Shown here piece by piece: positions 47,610 through 56,934 of a stretch of 64,000 nt of DNA. Under the pieces are notes generated by a model. That model saw only the letters and a list, made by a program, of their open reading frames with translations. It searched no databases and had not been told where the DNA came from. The number at the start of each line of letters is the position of its first letter. Within the stretch, counting starts at the first letter, position 1. Source of the stretch: Pseudomonas fluorescens (GTDB lineage Bacteria > Pseudomonadota > Gammaproteobacteria > Pseudomonadales > Pseudomonadaceae). A program made the position numbers and the translations under genes. The stretch is taken from the NCBI RefSeq assembly GCF_002837185.1, contig NZ_KZ478002.1, positions 1 to 64,000 of the forward strand. The letters are read 5' to 3'.

Positions 47610-49100
47610 ATGAAGCCCGAGCACATGAAGCTGCTCCGGGATAAGCGTTGGCGGTTGAACAATCTCTACTTCATCACCGACAAGCAGGGCAAGAAAGTCC
47701 GCTTCCGGATGACGGACGAGCAGATTGAATACTTCGATGGGATGCACACCCGCAACATCATCCTGAAAGCCCGGCAGCTCGGCTTCACGACCGAGTGCTG
47801 CATCATCCAACTGGACGCCGCTCTGTTCGAGTCGGCCAAGTGCGCCCTGATCGCTCACACCCTGAACGACGCGAAGCGCCTGTTCCGGGAGAAGGTCAAA
47901 TATGCCTACGACAACTTGCCTGCTGAAATACGCGCTGCCAACCCTGCTTCTAACGATGCTGCTGGTGAGCTTGTGTTCAGCAAGGGCGGATCGCTCTACG
48001 TGTCCACGTCCTTCCGGGGCGGGACTCTACGGTATCTGCACGTATCCGAGTTCGGGAAGATCTGCGCCAAGTTCCCGCACAAGGCGCGGGAGATCGTCAC
48101 CGGTGCTTTCGAGGCTGTCGCTGCTGAGTGTTTTGTCACCATCGAGTCGACGGCAGAGGGCAGGGCCGGGTATTTCTTTGATTACAGTCAGTCAGCAGAG
48201 CGCCAGCAACTGGCTGGTGTGCCACTGGGCCTGCTCGACTGGAAGTTCTTTTTCTTCAGCTGGTGGAACAACAAGGCCTACAGCCTTGATTCGACCGACG
48301 TAGTACTGCCCCAGCGCCTGACCGACTACTTCAACGAACTGCACGCCAAGCACGGGATCGTCACCAACGACGGCCAACGCGCCTGGTATGCGGCCAAGGA
48401 GAAGACGCTCGGCGACGACATGAAGCGGGAATACCCGTCGATCCCCGCCGAAGCCTTTCAGCAGTCGGTCGAAGGCGCCTATTACGCCAAGCAGTTCACC
48501 AAGCTGTATGGCGCGCAGAGGATCGGCCCGCTACCAGACAACAGTCATCTGCCGGTGCATACGATATGGGATATCGGTGTCGGCGACTCCACGGCCATCT
48601 GGTTCGTCCGGATCGTCGGCGAGGAATACCACGTCATCGACTTCTATGAGAACAGCGGCGAAGGCCTGCGGCACTACATGAAGATGCTCAAGGATCGCAA
48701 ATACACGTATGGCGATCACTGGGGGCCCCACGACATCGATAACCGTGAATTTGGCAGCGACGGCAAGACCCGGCGCGAGCTGGCCAGGGAGGGCTACGAG
48801 ATCGACGGGCAAAAATACAGCCTCAAGTTCAGCGTTGTTCCAAAGCTCGGCATCGACGAGGGCATTGAGCAGGTGCGGGAGATCCTTCCGGCCTGTGCCT
48901 TCGATGAGTCCAAGTGCGAACTGGGTATTTCCTGCCTGGAGAACTACCGAAAGGAGTGGGACGACAAGCGCGGCTGCTGGAAAGACAAACCACTTCACGA
49001 CTGGTCATCGCACGGCGCGGACGCCTTCCGCTACTTCGCCGTCTCGATGGGCAGGCGCAAACGCACAGGCGGAACACGCCGAATTGGAGGCTTGGCCTGA
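47610..49100 (+). CDS. Terminase large subunit
   Basis: A 496-residue packaging motor. ATPase Walker A-like ARQLGFTT (about 54-61) and Walker B-like LHVSEFGK (about 148), then the RNase H-like nuclease domain from about 310 (HTIWDIGVGDSTAIW). Length and order are normal for a Terminase_6-type enzyme that cuts and pumps DNA into the head. One base overlap with the portal gene. Confidence 0.92.
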   Translation: MKPEHMKLLRDKRWRLNNLYFITDKQGKKVRFRMTDEQIEYFDGMHTRNIILKARQLGFTTECCIIQLDAALFESAKCALIAHTLNDAKRLFREKVKYAYDNLPAEIRAANPASNDAAGELVFSKGGSLYVSTSFRGGTLRYLHVSEFGKICAKFPHKAREIVTGAFEAVAAECFVTIESTAEGRAGYFFDYSQSAERQQLAGVPLGLLDWKFFFFSWWNNKAYSLDSTDVVLPQRLTDYFNELHAKHGIVTNDGQRAWYAAKEKTLGDDMKREYPSIPAEAFQQSVEGAYYAKQFTKLYGAQRIGPLPDNSHLPVHTIWDIGVGDSTAIWFVRIVGEEYHVIDFYENSGEGLRHYMKMLKDRKYTYGDHWGPHDIDNREFGSDGKTRRELAREGYEIDGQKYSLKFSVVPKLGIDEGIEQVREILPACAFDESKCELGISCLENYRKEWDDKRGCWKDKPLHDWSSHGADAFRYFAVSMGRRKRTGGTRRIGGLA

Positions 49101-50560
49101 TGCCAGTGCAATCGACAAACCCCGACTACGACGCGCATATCGCCGAGTGGGAGATGATGGACGACGCGCTCGAGGGTGAGTGTGCCGTCAAGCGCAATGA
49201 GCGCAACCTGCCCAAGCCAAGCGGCATGGTTGAGGCTGAAAAGCTCGACGGTGCGGGCAACAAGTACCTCTACGAGAACTACACGAACCGTGCCCAGTAC
49301 GAACACTGGGTGCGCGACTCGCTGCGGTCGATGATGGGCCTGGTTTCCCGGCTGATCCCTGAGATCGAACTACCGTTTGGCTTGAAAGGGCTGGAGGACA
49401 ACGCCACTGCCGACGGCTTCGGCCTGAAACAGCTGTTCTTCCGCATGGTGCGCCAGGCTATCTCCCACGGCCGGGTACCGCTGGTGGTGAACATCGACGA
49501 GAGCGGCGAGCCGTACTTCTCTACGTATGCCACTCGCAACGCGATCAACTGGGACACTGCTGATCAAGGCGGTCGGCAGGACCTGGTACTTTCGGTGTTT
49601 CGCGAGTTCCGCAGGAAGGGCGGTGATCGTTATAGCCATGACTGCGACACGGTATTTCGTGAGTTCTTCATGGACGGCGACGTTTGCTACACCGCGGTGC
49701 GGAATGAAGGCGGGGAGCTGGTCGAGGACGAGAAGCCGCTGGGCACCACCGGTACCGACAACCGTTTGGTCAAAGGCCTGCCATACCTGCCGGTGATCTA
49801 CTGCGGTTCGACCGACAACTCACCGGAAGTCGACGAGGTGCCGCTGTTAACAATGGCGCGCGCGGCGCTGAAGTCCTATCAGCTAAGTGCTGACTATTTC
49901 ACTTCGCTGCACCAGACCAGTCACCCGCAGCCGTGGGTCTCAGGGCTGGATGAGGCGGTAGAGTTGAGCGTCACCGGCCCATCTGCTGCGTGGGACTTAG
50001 GCCCGAATGGCGAATGTGGCTACTTGGAATTCCAGGGCGCGGGCATTGAAGCTGTGCGCAAGGCCATGGATGACCAGAAGAACGCCGCGCTCGAAGCCGG
50101 TGCCAAGGTCATGGACGTGGCCGGTACCGAGTCAGGAGAGGCACGCAAAACACGCCAGAACGATCAGCACGCCACGCTACACAGCATTGTCATCACCGTG
50201 GCCGAGGCAGTGGAGCAAGGCTTGCGGTACGCCGCCGAGTGGAAGGGCTACGACCCCAAGCAGGTCACGTTCAAGGTGAATCCTGAGTTCGTGACCCCAG
50301 TGGTCGACGCCCAGGTTCTCGCCGAGCTGCTCAAGGGCGTGATGGCCGGCACGATCAGCGCCGACACCTACTGGCAGTACCTCACCACCGGCAAGCTGCC
50401 GGAGCGCCCATACGAAGAAGAAGCCGAACTGATCAGCGATGAGCGCGAGTCGGCCGGCATCAACTTGGACAAAGACGATGCCAACGACAAACCTGATGCA
50501 GGCGGACAGCCAGCTGCTAGAGCAGACGACGCGCCACTCGGTAATGCTGGAGCGGCTTAA
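49100..50560 (+). CDS. Portal protein (DUF4055 type)
   Basis: A 486-residue protein from ATG 49100. YENYTNRAQYEHWVRDSLR, GLVSRLIPEIELP and HQTSHPQPWVSGL match DUF4055 proteins, which take the portal position in phages with this gene order. It would form the dodecamer ring at the head vertex. The C-terminus is polar and overlaps the start of the next gene by more than 80 bases. Confidence 0.82.
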   Translation: MPVQSTNPDYDAHIAEWEMMDDALEGECAVKRNERNLPKPSGMVEAEKLDGAGNKYLYENYTNRAQYEHWVRDSLRSMMGLVSRLIPEIELPFGLKGLEDNATADGFGLKQLFFRMVRQAISHGRVPLVVNIDESGEPYFSTYATRNAINWDTADQGGRQDLVLSVFREFRRKGGDRYSHDCDTVFREFFMDGDVCYTAVRNEGGELVEDEKPLGTTGTDNRLVKGLPYLPVIYCGSTDNSPEVDEVPLLTMARAALKSYQLSADYFTSLHQTSHPQPWVSGLDEAVELSVTGPSAAWDLGPNGECGYLEFQGAGIEAVRKAMDDQKNAALEAGAKVMDVAGTESGEARKTRQNDQHATLHSIVITVAEAVEQGLRYAAEWKGYDPKQVTFKVNPEFVTPVVDAQVLAELLKGVMAGTISADTYWQYLTTGKLPERPYEEEAELISDERESAGINLDKDDANDKPDAGGQPAARADDAPLGNAGAA

Positions 50561-51590
50561 GGCTGGCGAGGTCAAGAAGTTCGAAAAGTACTTGCGCCAG
50601 ATCGACACGTTGGTACGGGAGCAGTTGACCCGCAAGGAACTGACCACCTATAGCCGGGACCGCCTTGAGCAGTTCCTGGCCCGCGTGGACGGCAAACTGC
50701 TGGGCATATACAAGGCCTACGGCGACCTAGTGCAGGCCGATCTGGTCGATATCGCGCTGTATGAGTCGACCTTTGAGGCGAACAGCCTGAGCAATGCGCT
50801 CTCCATCGACGCAGTGGTGCCTACCAACACAGTGATCCGCGCGGCGGTATTCTCCTATCCGCTGCAGGTGAAGGGCATCGACGGTGGCAAGCTGCTGAAG
50901 AGCTTCGTCAGCGGCTGGACTCGCACCGAGACGATGCGCGTCACAAACACCATACGGCTCGGCTTCGGCCAGGGCCAGACCAACGCCCAGATCATTCAGG
51001 CGATTCGCGGCACCGCGGCGCAGAACTTCACGGACGGCGTCCTGGCGGTGAGCAACCGCAACGCTGCCGCTGCGGTGCAGACAGCAATCCAGCATGTGGC
51101 CACCACGGCACGAATGGAAACGCTGAAGGCCAACAGCGATGTGGTGCTGGGCTATCGCTGGGTGTCGACGCTCGACCGCAAGACCTCGCAGCAGTGCAAG
51201 GGCCTGGATGGCATGCGATTCGACCTGGGCAAAGGCCCGCTACCGCCGGCGCACATCAACTGCCGGTCAACCACGGTGCCCACCACCAGGCTTTCGGAGA
51301 TGTTCGCCAAGGACGCCACACGCGCCTCGGTGGGAGATAACGGCGGGGCCCAGGTCGACGCAGGCCTGAATTATTACCAGTGGCTGGCAACGCAGCCGGC
51401 TAGCTTCCAGGATCATGCCCTCGGGCCGGTCCGGGGCAAGTTGTTCCGCGATGGAGGGCTGACGCCGGAGAAGTTTGCCAAGCTGCAGCTCGACAAATCG
51501 TTCAAGCCGCTGACCTTGGCGCAGCTGAAGGACGCAGAGCCTGACATGTTCACCCGAGCCGGCGTTACACTTGGCGCTCCACCAGGTTGA
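50478..51590 (+). CDS. Head morphogenesis protein (SPP1 gp7 / Mu F type)
   Basis: A 370-residue protein. The core YRWVSTLDRKTSQQCKGLDG and LPPAHINCRSTTVP, a conserved Cys and HxNCR, is the gp7/F minor head protein signature. It is thought to be packaged in the head and to help DNA ejection. The start is unsure: ATG 50478 or 50496, both inside the portal gene. Confidence 0.88.
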   Translation: MPTTNLMQADSQLLEQTTRHSVMLERLKAGEVKKFEKYLRQIDTLVREQLTRKELTTYSRDRLEQFLARVDGKLLGIYKAYGDLVQADLVDIALYESTFEANSLSNALSIDAVVPTNTVIRAAVFSYPLQVKGIDGGKLLKSFVSGWTRTETMRVTNTIRLGFGQGQTNAQIIQAIRGTAAQNFTDGVLAVSNRNAAAAVQTAIQHVATTARMETLKANSDVVLGYRWVSTLDRKTSQQCKGLDGMRFDLGKGPLPPAHINCRSTTVPTTRLSEMFAKDATRASVGDNGGAQVDAGLNYYQWLATQPASFQDHALGPVRGKLFRDGGLTPEKFAKLQLDKSFKPLTLAQLKDAEPDMFTRAGVTLGAPPG

Positions 51591-51598
51591 GATAGTCG

Positions 51599-52087
51599 AT
51601 GCAGATCATCGTTGAGGACGGGAAGGGCAGGCCAGACGCGAATAGCTTCGTGCCACTGGAGAAGCTGACCTTTTACCGCGACTACTACGGGTTCCGGATA
51701 CCTGACGCTGAGGCTGGCCAGCTCGAGCTGTTGCTGCGGGCCGCCGCTGATATCAATGGCCGCCAGTGGAAGGGACGAAAGGCCAATCCAGATCAGGCAA
51801 TGGCCTGGCCCCGGCGTGACTGCAAGATCGAATACCAGACGCTGTCGGAGACATTCGTGCCCTTTGAGCTTGAGTGGGGGCAGGTAAGGCTGGCGGTCGA
51901 GCTATACGCTTCCGAGCAGGGCCTCCAGATCGAAGAGCCGACTCACTGTACCGAGCCGAACGGGCGGCGGACTCGATTGAATCGAGATACGCCAGGCCTG
52001 CGTATGCGACCGCCGCCATACGCGCCGAGCAGGACGCAGTTTGCCGATTATTTGGTAATGAGAGGACTGCAATTGATAATTTCATAG
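51599..52087 (+). CDS. Head-tail connector-like protein (DnaT-like fold)
   Basis: A 162-residue protein: FYRDYYGFRIPDAEAGQLEL, RAAADINGRQWKGRKANPDQ and MAWPRRDCKIEYQ are the hallmarks of a family usually annotated as DnaT-like ssDNA-binding, but always placed among head-completion genes. A connector or adaptor role is more likely here. Ends just before an AT-rich moron. Confidence 0.7.
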   Translation: MQIIVEDGKGRPDANSFVPLEKLTFYRDYYGFRIPDAEAGQLELLLRAAADINGRQWKGRKANPDQAMAWPRRDCKIEYQTLSETFVPFELEWGQVRLAVELYASEQGLQIEEPTHCTEPNGRRTRLNRDTPGLRMRPPPYAPSRTQFADYLVMRGLQLIIS

Positions 52088-52137
52088 CTTGAAAAGGTGG
52101 CCATTTGGTATAAGTGGCTTTTCGGAATGGAGGCCTT

Positions 52138-52908
52138 ATGGAAATCAAATGGGTAGCGATAGCAGTTGCAGGGATTTTGTTAGGGATAGTTTGCGGACTT
52201 CTTGGCCTAACTATAGGTATCTATTTTAATCCTGAATCCACAATCACATTTGTCCCGGTCTGGGGGAGTTTGGGAGACTGGGCATCCGCTATAGGTGCCT
52301 TCTCCGCAGTTGCCTTTGCATTGTGGCAGTCTCATAGACAGCAACAAAAAGAACTTCCAAGAGTAAAAATAATCAATCAATTTACGCCTGATGAATGGCT
52401 ACTTAGGGTTGTCTCAGAGGGGATTGTTCCTGAGAGTGTTCTGGGTGCTGAGCTGATATCCAAAAAAGATGGTTCTAAGATCGACCTGTTGACGTTTAGT
52501 CGAATCCCAAAAGGTGGCGCAACGACAAAACTTCAGAGGGGAGAATATCTTGATATCCTTGCTTTGAATAAGCACGACCTACTTCAGTTTATTGAGCAAT
52601 GGGTTGCAAACCCCATAAATCAAATGCGTCGAAGTGAAATTCATCCAGGTAACGGCTATTTTAAGTTGAACAAGGTGTTCTTTGATCGGCTTGAGGATTT
52701 CTTTGAGCAAGAGCTAAAAATCCTAATTAGGCTGGTTAGCAAGGATGTAACAGTTGAGGTCTCTCCAGAGTTTTCATCGGTAGCTAAGAGCTACGTTATA
52801 AATACTAGGAAGACTGAAGAAACAGAGCGAGCGGCATCTAGGAATGGCGAGGCGCGAGCAAGATATGACGCAGGACTTCACCTTGAATACGGTGATCCAG
52901 AGACGTAA
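52138..52908 (+). CDS. AT-rich membrane-anchored moron in the head module
   Basis: A 256-residue protein from ATG 52138 (GGAGG upstream). Two membrane helices, KWVAIAVAGILLGIVCGLLG and WASAIGAFSAVAFALWQS, then a large cytoplasmic mixed domain. Low GC, own terminator afterwards, and it interrupts the connector and scaffold genes, all signs of a moron. The membrane part (W-x6-G-x2-A pattern and a basic-Gln motif after it) resembles the gene at 25232. Function unknown; may act in phage exclusion. Confidence 0.7.
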   Translation: MEIKWVAIAVAGILLGIVCGLLGLTIGIYFNPESTITFVPVWGSLGDWASAIGAFSAVAFALWQSHRQQQKELPRVKIINQFTPDEWLLRVVSEGIVPESVLGAELISKKDGSKIDLLTFSRIPKGGATTKLQRGEYLDILALNKHDLLQFIEQWVANPINQMRRSEIHPGNGYFKLNKVFFDRLEDFFEQELKILIRLVSKDVTVEVSPEFSSVAKSYVINTRKTEETERAASRNGEARARYDAGLHLEYGDPET

Positions 52909-52936
52909 GTTTCAAGAGTGATTAATTAACCTCAAG

Positions 52937-52958
52937 CCGCCCAATGGGCGGTTTTTTT
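52937..52958 (+). terminator. Rho-independent terminator after the moron
   Basis: CCGCCC-AAT-GGGCGG followed by seven T, between the moron and the scaffold gene. Confidence 0.88.
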
Positions 52959-53000
52959 ATGCCCGCAAAGCGGGCCGATCAAACCCAAGGGGTGCACCAA

Positions 53001-53738
53001 GTGGCAGTAGAAAACCAGATTGATCTTGAAGACCCAGCAGTTAAATCCGCGATCGCCGAAGCGGTGGAAGCGGCCACCCTGGGCCTCAAGAACAAAAACA
53101 CCGAGCTGCTTGGCTCGCTCCGGACCACCAAAACCGAGCTGGACGGCTTCAAGTCCCAGTTCGAAGGCCTGGACATTGCAGCAGTGAAGGGGCTGCTGAC
53201 CAAGGTTGGCCAGGATGAAGAGACCAAGCTGATTGCCGAGGGCAAGCTGGACGAGGTCATCACCCGCCGTACCGAGCGCCTGCGCACCGACTACGACACC
53301 AAGTTGGCAGCCGAGAAGGCCCGAGCCGACAAGGCCGAACAATTCGCCGCCAAGTACAGCGACAAGGTGCTTGCTGATTCAATCCGCGCCGCCGCCATAA
53401 AGGCCGGCGCGCTCCCCGAGGCCGCCGAGGACATTATCCTGCGCGCCCGGGGCACTTTCAAACTCAGTGAGGACGGCGAGGCGATTGCCACCGACCGTGA
53501 CGGCGAGGTCGTTTACGGGAAGGACGGGAAGACCCCTCTGTCGCCGCTCGAATGGGCGGAATCGCTGCGCGAAACAGCAACACACCTGTGGCCAAGGGCT
53601 CAGGGTGCCGGGCAGACCGGCGACAACGGTGGCAAGGCCACGAAAAAGTGGGGTGAGTACACGGAAACCGAGCGTGCCGCGATCGCCCGTGACAACCCTG
53701 AGCTCTTCAAGAAAATCCAGGCCACCAAAGGAACCTAA
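53001..53738 (+). CDS. Scaffold-like protein
   Basis: A 245-residue protein from GTG 53001 (AAGGGG upstream; the upstream ATG lies in the terminator). Long charged coiled-coil (LKNKNTELLGSLRTTKTELD ... AEKARADKAEQFAAKYSDKV) and a C-terminal part that would bind capsid, placed directly before the major capsid gene. This is the normal pattern and place of a phage scaffold. Confidence 0.85.
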   Translation: MAVENQIDLEDPAVKSAIAEAVEAATLGLKNKNTELLGSLRTTKTELDGFKSQFEGLDIAAVKGLLTKVGQDEETKLIAEGKLDEVITRRTERLRTDYDTKLAAEKARADKAEQFAAKYSDKVLADSIRAAAIKAGALPEAAEDIILRARGTFKLSEDGEAIATDRDGEVVYGKDGKTPLSPLEWAESLRETATHLWPRAQGAGQTGDNGGKATKKWGEYTETERAAIARDNPELFKKIQATKGT

Positions 53739-53741
53739 TCC

Positions 53742-54719
53742 ATGGCAACTACCCAACTGACCGATATCTTCGTCGGCGACTACTACGCCTCCCTGGCGCC
53801 GGTTAACAGCCCGGAAAAGACCGCTGTATACGAGTCGGGCATCGTGACTCGCTCCCCTGTGCTGGACGCGATCGCCTCCGGCAGCCAGGGCACCGCCGAG
53901 ATCAGCTACTGGCAGGATCTCAACGCCGATGAAGCGCCGAACATCAGCAACGACGACCCGAACGACCAGGGCGAAGTTGGCAAAGTCACCCAGGACAGCA
54001 TGCGTGCCCGCGTCTTGTACCTCAACAAAGGCTACGGCGTGACTGACCTCACTGCTGAGCTGGCAAACAGCGAGCCACAGCAGCAGATTCGCAACCGCTT
54101 CGGCACCTACTGGACCCGCCAGTGGCAGCGTTACACCTTGGGCGCGGCTCGCGGCATCATCGCGTCGAACATCGCCAACAACGGCGGTGACATGGTCATC
54201 GACGCGGGCGCGACCATCAGCGCGAACGCCTTCCAGGATGCTGCATTCACCGCGGGCGATGCCGCTGACCAGTTCGGCGCGATCGGCGTGCACTCCGTGG
54301 TGATGAACCAGATGGTCAAGCAGGATCTCATCGAGTACCTGCGTGACTCCGACGGCAAGATCATCCTGGCAACCTACCTCGGCAAACCAGTCTTCATGGA
54401 CGACGCCCTGGTGTACGGCGCTGGCAAGTACCTGTCCGTGTTCTTCGGCCAGGGCGCTTTCGGTTACGGCGAAGGCACGCCGAAGGTTCCGGTAGAACTG
54501 GAGCGTAAGCCCGGCGGCGGTAACGGCGGCGGTGCCGAAGTGCTGTGGGAGCGGAAGACTTACATCCTCCAGCCTGCCGGCTTCAGCTGGAAGGGCTCCG
54601 AGGCTCAGAACCTCAGCCCGACCGCGACCCAATACGCCGCTGCTGCCAACTGGCAGCGGGTGTTCAGCCGCAAGCAGGTTCCGTTCGCCGCTGTGATCAG
54701 CGGTACCACCACGCCGTAA
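53742..54719 (+). CDS. Major capsid protein
   Basis: A 325-residue protein: TDIFVGDYYASLAPVNSPEK, LNKGYGVTDLTAELANSEP and VHSVVMNQMVKQDLIEYL fit a family of major coat proteins with the HK97 fold used by many Pseudomonas siphophages. Four bases after the scaffold gene. It would form the icosahedral shell. No N-terminal delta domain is seen, in keeping with a separate scaffold. Confidence 0.88.
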   Translation: MATTQLTDIFVGDYYASLAPVNSPEKTAVYESGIVTRSPVLDAIASGSQGTAEISYWQDLNADEAPNISNDDPNDQGEVGKVTQDSMRARVLYLNKGYGVTDLTAELANSEPQQQIRNRFGTYWTRQWQRYTLGAARGIIASNIANNGGDMVIDAGATISANAFQDAAFTAGDAADQFGAIGVHSVVMNQMVKQDLIEYLRDSDGKIILATYLGKPVFMDDALVYGAGKYLSVFFGQGAFGYGEGTPKVPVELERKPGGGNGGGAEVLWERKTYILQPAGFSWKGSEAQNLSPTATQYAAAANWQRVFSRKQVPFAAVISGTTTP

Positions 54720-54774
54720 CTCGGCCCACACAGCCTGGCGCCCACATGGCGCCGGGATGCTTTTGAGGTGACTT

Positions 54775-55080
54775 ATGAAAGTGATCTACACGGACAAGCC
54801 GGGCAAAGAGCGCGGCGTGTGCTACCGCCTGCTGAGCGAGTTTTTCGGCGTCATCGGTTCCGCGACGGAGGTAGTCGTTGATGGCGATGCACCGGATATC
54901 TCCGATGCTTACCAGGCCGCCGGCATCAAGGTTTCCGACGACAAGGAGCCAGAGAGCAAAGAAACCGACCCGCTGAAAATGAAGGTCCCCGAGCTGAAAG
55001 AATGGCTAACCGAGAAGGGCATTGCCTTCGACCCGTCCGCCAAGAAAGAAGACCTGCAGGCCCTAGTGCCGGCGGAATAA
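54775..55080 (+). CDS. Small capsid-region protein with HeH/LEM-like end
   Basis: A 101-residue protein. C-terminal LKMKVPELKEWLTEKGIAFD and SAKKEDLQALVPAE match the HeH/LEM (SAP-like) short helical motif found in phage head-region proteins. N-terminal half is not recognised. Perhaps a head decoration or connector accessory. Confidence 0.7.
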   Translation: MKVIYTDKPGKERGVCYRLLSEFFGVIGSATEVVVDGDAPDISDAYQAAGIKVSDDKEPESKETDPLKMKVPELKEWLTEKGIAFDPSAKKEDLQALVPAE

Positions 55081-55090
55081 GGACAAGCAT

Positions 55091-55468
55091 ATGACCGACT
55101 TCATCACCGTTGCCGATGTTGACGCCTCGCTGGGTTCTGGTTGGGCTGGCACCGGTGATCCGGTCCGTGCTGTGACCATGGCAAACGCCTGGCTCACGGC
55201 CAAGATTAAGCGGGCTGTTCCCGATCCGGTTCCGGCCGAGATCAAAACAGCCGGTGCCCAGGTCGCCAAAGAGGCGGCGGCGGGCAAGCTGTACACAGCA
55301 ACGCAGAAAGAAGTGCAGAGCAAGACGGTCTCGGCTCAGTCCGGTACATCGGTGAGCAAAACCTACGTGGCAGGCACTACCGATCAGTCGGCGGGCGTCA
55401 ACTTCGCCCTGGCGCTGCTGGCGCCTTGGATTAAGCGCTCCGGCGTGATGATGCTGAAAAGGATCTGA
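55091..55468 (+). CDS. Head-tail connector-like protein
   Basis: A 125-residue protein (FITVADVDASLGSGWAGTGD ... NFALALLAPWIKRSGVMML) in the usual connector position between capsid and tail genes. The pattern of an N-terminal helix bundle with a C-terminal anchor helix fits an adaptor. It ends three bases before the next start. Confidence 0.72.
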   Translation: MTDFITVADVDASLGSGWAGTGDPVRAVTMANAWLTAKIKRAVPDPVPAEIKTAGAQVAKEAAAGKLYTATQKEVQSKTVSAQSGTSVSKTYVAGTTDQSAGVNFALALLAPWIKRSGVMMLKRI

Positions 55469-55470
55469 TC

Positions 55471-55863
55471 ATGGGCATGCGCGAAGATATCCAGGCTGAA
55501 TTGGCCGAGTCGTTCGATGATCCTGATGGGCTGGCTGACGCGGTAAAGACGGTGACAGGCGTGCGCAAGGTTGCGGGCGAGTATGACCCCGACCTAGGCG
55601 GCGAAACGCCGGAGACCATCGTGACGTACTCCGGGCGCGGTGTCCTCGGCAGCTACCTGTCCAAGGAAATCGACGGCTCCCTCATCCAGACGACCGACAA
55701 GAAGCTGCTGGTGCTGCAAAACGAGCTTTTCGTGTCGGAGGCCGGCGTTCCGACGGCGGTACTGGCTGCCCCGGCCATTGGCGATATCGTCAACGGGCTG
55801 CGGGTTATGAATGTGTCCGCCGATCCGGCAGATGCGACGTGGACAGCTCAGATGAGGAGGTGA
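55471..55863 (+). CDS. Head closure-like protein
   Basis: A 130-residue protein with a beta-rich body (ETIVTYSGRGVLGSYLSKEI, DKKLLVLQNELFVSEAG, GLRVMNVSADPADATW). In this gene order that is the head-closure (stopper) protein that plugs the portal after packaging. Assigned from order and pattern. Confidence 0.68.
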   Translation: MGMREDIQAELAESFDDPDGLADAVKTVTGVRKVAGEYDPDLGGETPETIVTYSGRGVLGSYLSKEIDGSLIQTTDKKLLVLQNELFVSEAGVPTAVLAAPAIGDIVNGLRVMNVSADPADATWTAQMRR

Positions 55864-55864
55864 C

Positions 55865-56449
55865 ATGGCTATCCAATCCGGCAGCTTCGCACTGAGCCTC
55901 GCCGAGTTTGCGGCCCAGACCGGCGAAGCCATCGACGCCAGCGTGCGCGAGATCATCATCGAGGTCGGCAGTAGCCTGATTCGGATGTCTCCCGTGGGCA
56001 ATCCGGAGATCTGGGCGCAGAACGCAGTGGCCACCCAGTACAACAAGGCCGTCGACGACTACAACAGCGCGCTGCGCAGCGATCCAGCCAACCTTACCAA
56101 GGGCGGCAGGCTCAAGAAGGGCCGCAAGCTCAACGACGGCATGGATATCGTCGCGCCGGAAGGCTACGTCGGGGGCCGGTTCCGTGCGAATTGGCACATC
56201 TCGCTCGGCGTGGTCGAGAACGTCACCTTTGACGAGGTAGACCCGAGCGGCGCAGAAACCACTGCCGCGCTGGTCGCAGCAATGAGCGACTTCACCGCCG
56301 GCCAGATGGCCTACCTCATCAACAACTTGCCCTACGCGATCCCGCTGGAGTTCGGCCATTCCACCCAGGCCCCCGGCGGCATGGTCCGGGTAACCGTGGC
56401 TCGCTTCCAGCAGATCGTGCTGGAGGCCATCAGGAACAACCAGGTATGA
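55865..56449 (+). CDS. Tail-completion (HK97 gp10-like) protein
   Basis: A 194-residue protein. A central RANWHISLGVV and C-terminal PYAIPLEFGHSTQAPGGMVR, with the conserved Gly-His-Ser, fits the gp10-like neck proteins. Overlaps the next gene by four bases. Confidence 0.78.
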   Translation: MAIQSGSFALSLAEFAAQTGEAIDASVREIIIEVGSSLIRMSPVGNPEIWAQNAVATQYNKAVDDYNSALRSDPANLTKGGRLKKGRKLNDGMDIVAPEGYVGGRFRANWHISLGVVENVTFDEVDPSGAETTAALVAAMSDFTAGQMAYLINNLPYAIPLEFGHSTQAPGGMVRVTVARFQQIVLEAIRNNQV

Positions 56450-56862
56450 GTCACGCAATCATCGCTTCGATCTACGAGGCAAAGCTGATCGCCTGGAACG
56501 CTGCCAGGTCGGAGAGGCTCAAGATCGTTTTCGAGAACACGGCCTACACGCCGGCGGAGGGCGAGACGTATCTGCGGGCTTTCACGATCCCGGGTGATAC
56601 TGCGAGCAACACGCTCTGCGGCGATCACCGGCTGTTCACCGGAGTGTTCCAGGTGAGCATCATCGCGCCGGCCGGCACAGGCAAGACCATGACGAACCCG
56701 ATAGCGGCCGAACTGACAGGCCTGTTCCTGTTGTACGCCCGGGACACGAAGGGCCAACTTACCGTGGTGACCATGTCGCCTGTTGATCCAGGACCTGGAA
56801 TCACCAGCGACTCCACATACACCGTGCCGGTTTCGTTCTCGTACCGAGCAGACACCGACTGA
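56446..56862 (+). CDS. Tail terminator-like protein (DUF4128)
   Basis: A 138-residue protein with a gpU-like pattern: NTAYTPAEGETYLRAFTIPG, FTGVFQVSIIAPAGTGK and STYTVPVSFSYRADTD. DUF4128 is a tail-terminator family. It ends the tail tube and joins it to the head. A hairpin terminator follows. Confidence 0.82.
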   Translation: MSHAIIASIYEAKLIAWNAARSERLKIVFENTAYTPAEGETYLRAFTIPGDTASNTLCGDHRLFTGVFQVSIIAPAGTGKTMTNPIAAELTGLFLLYARDTKGQLTVVTMSPVDPGPGITSDSTYTVPVSFSYRADTD

Positions 56863-56886
56863 TCCCGACCATTGGGCAAAACCACG

Positions 56887-56910
56887 AACCCGCCATCGAG
56901 CGGGTTTTTT
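56887..56910 (+). terminator. Hairpin terminator before the tail tube gene
   Basis: AACCCGC (56887-56893) and GCGGGTT (56900-56906), followed by T. In the middle of the late operon, so it may tune tail tube expression. Confidence 0.8.
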
Positions 56911-56934
56911 CATATCTGCAAAGGGGAAATACCC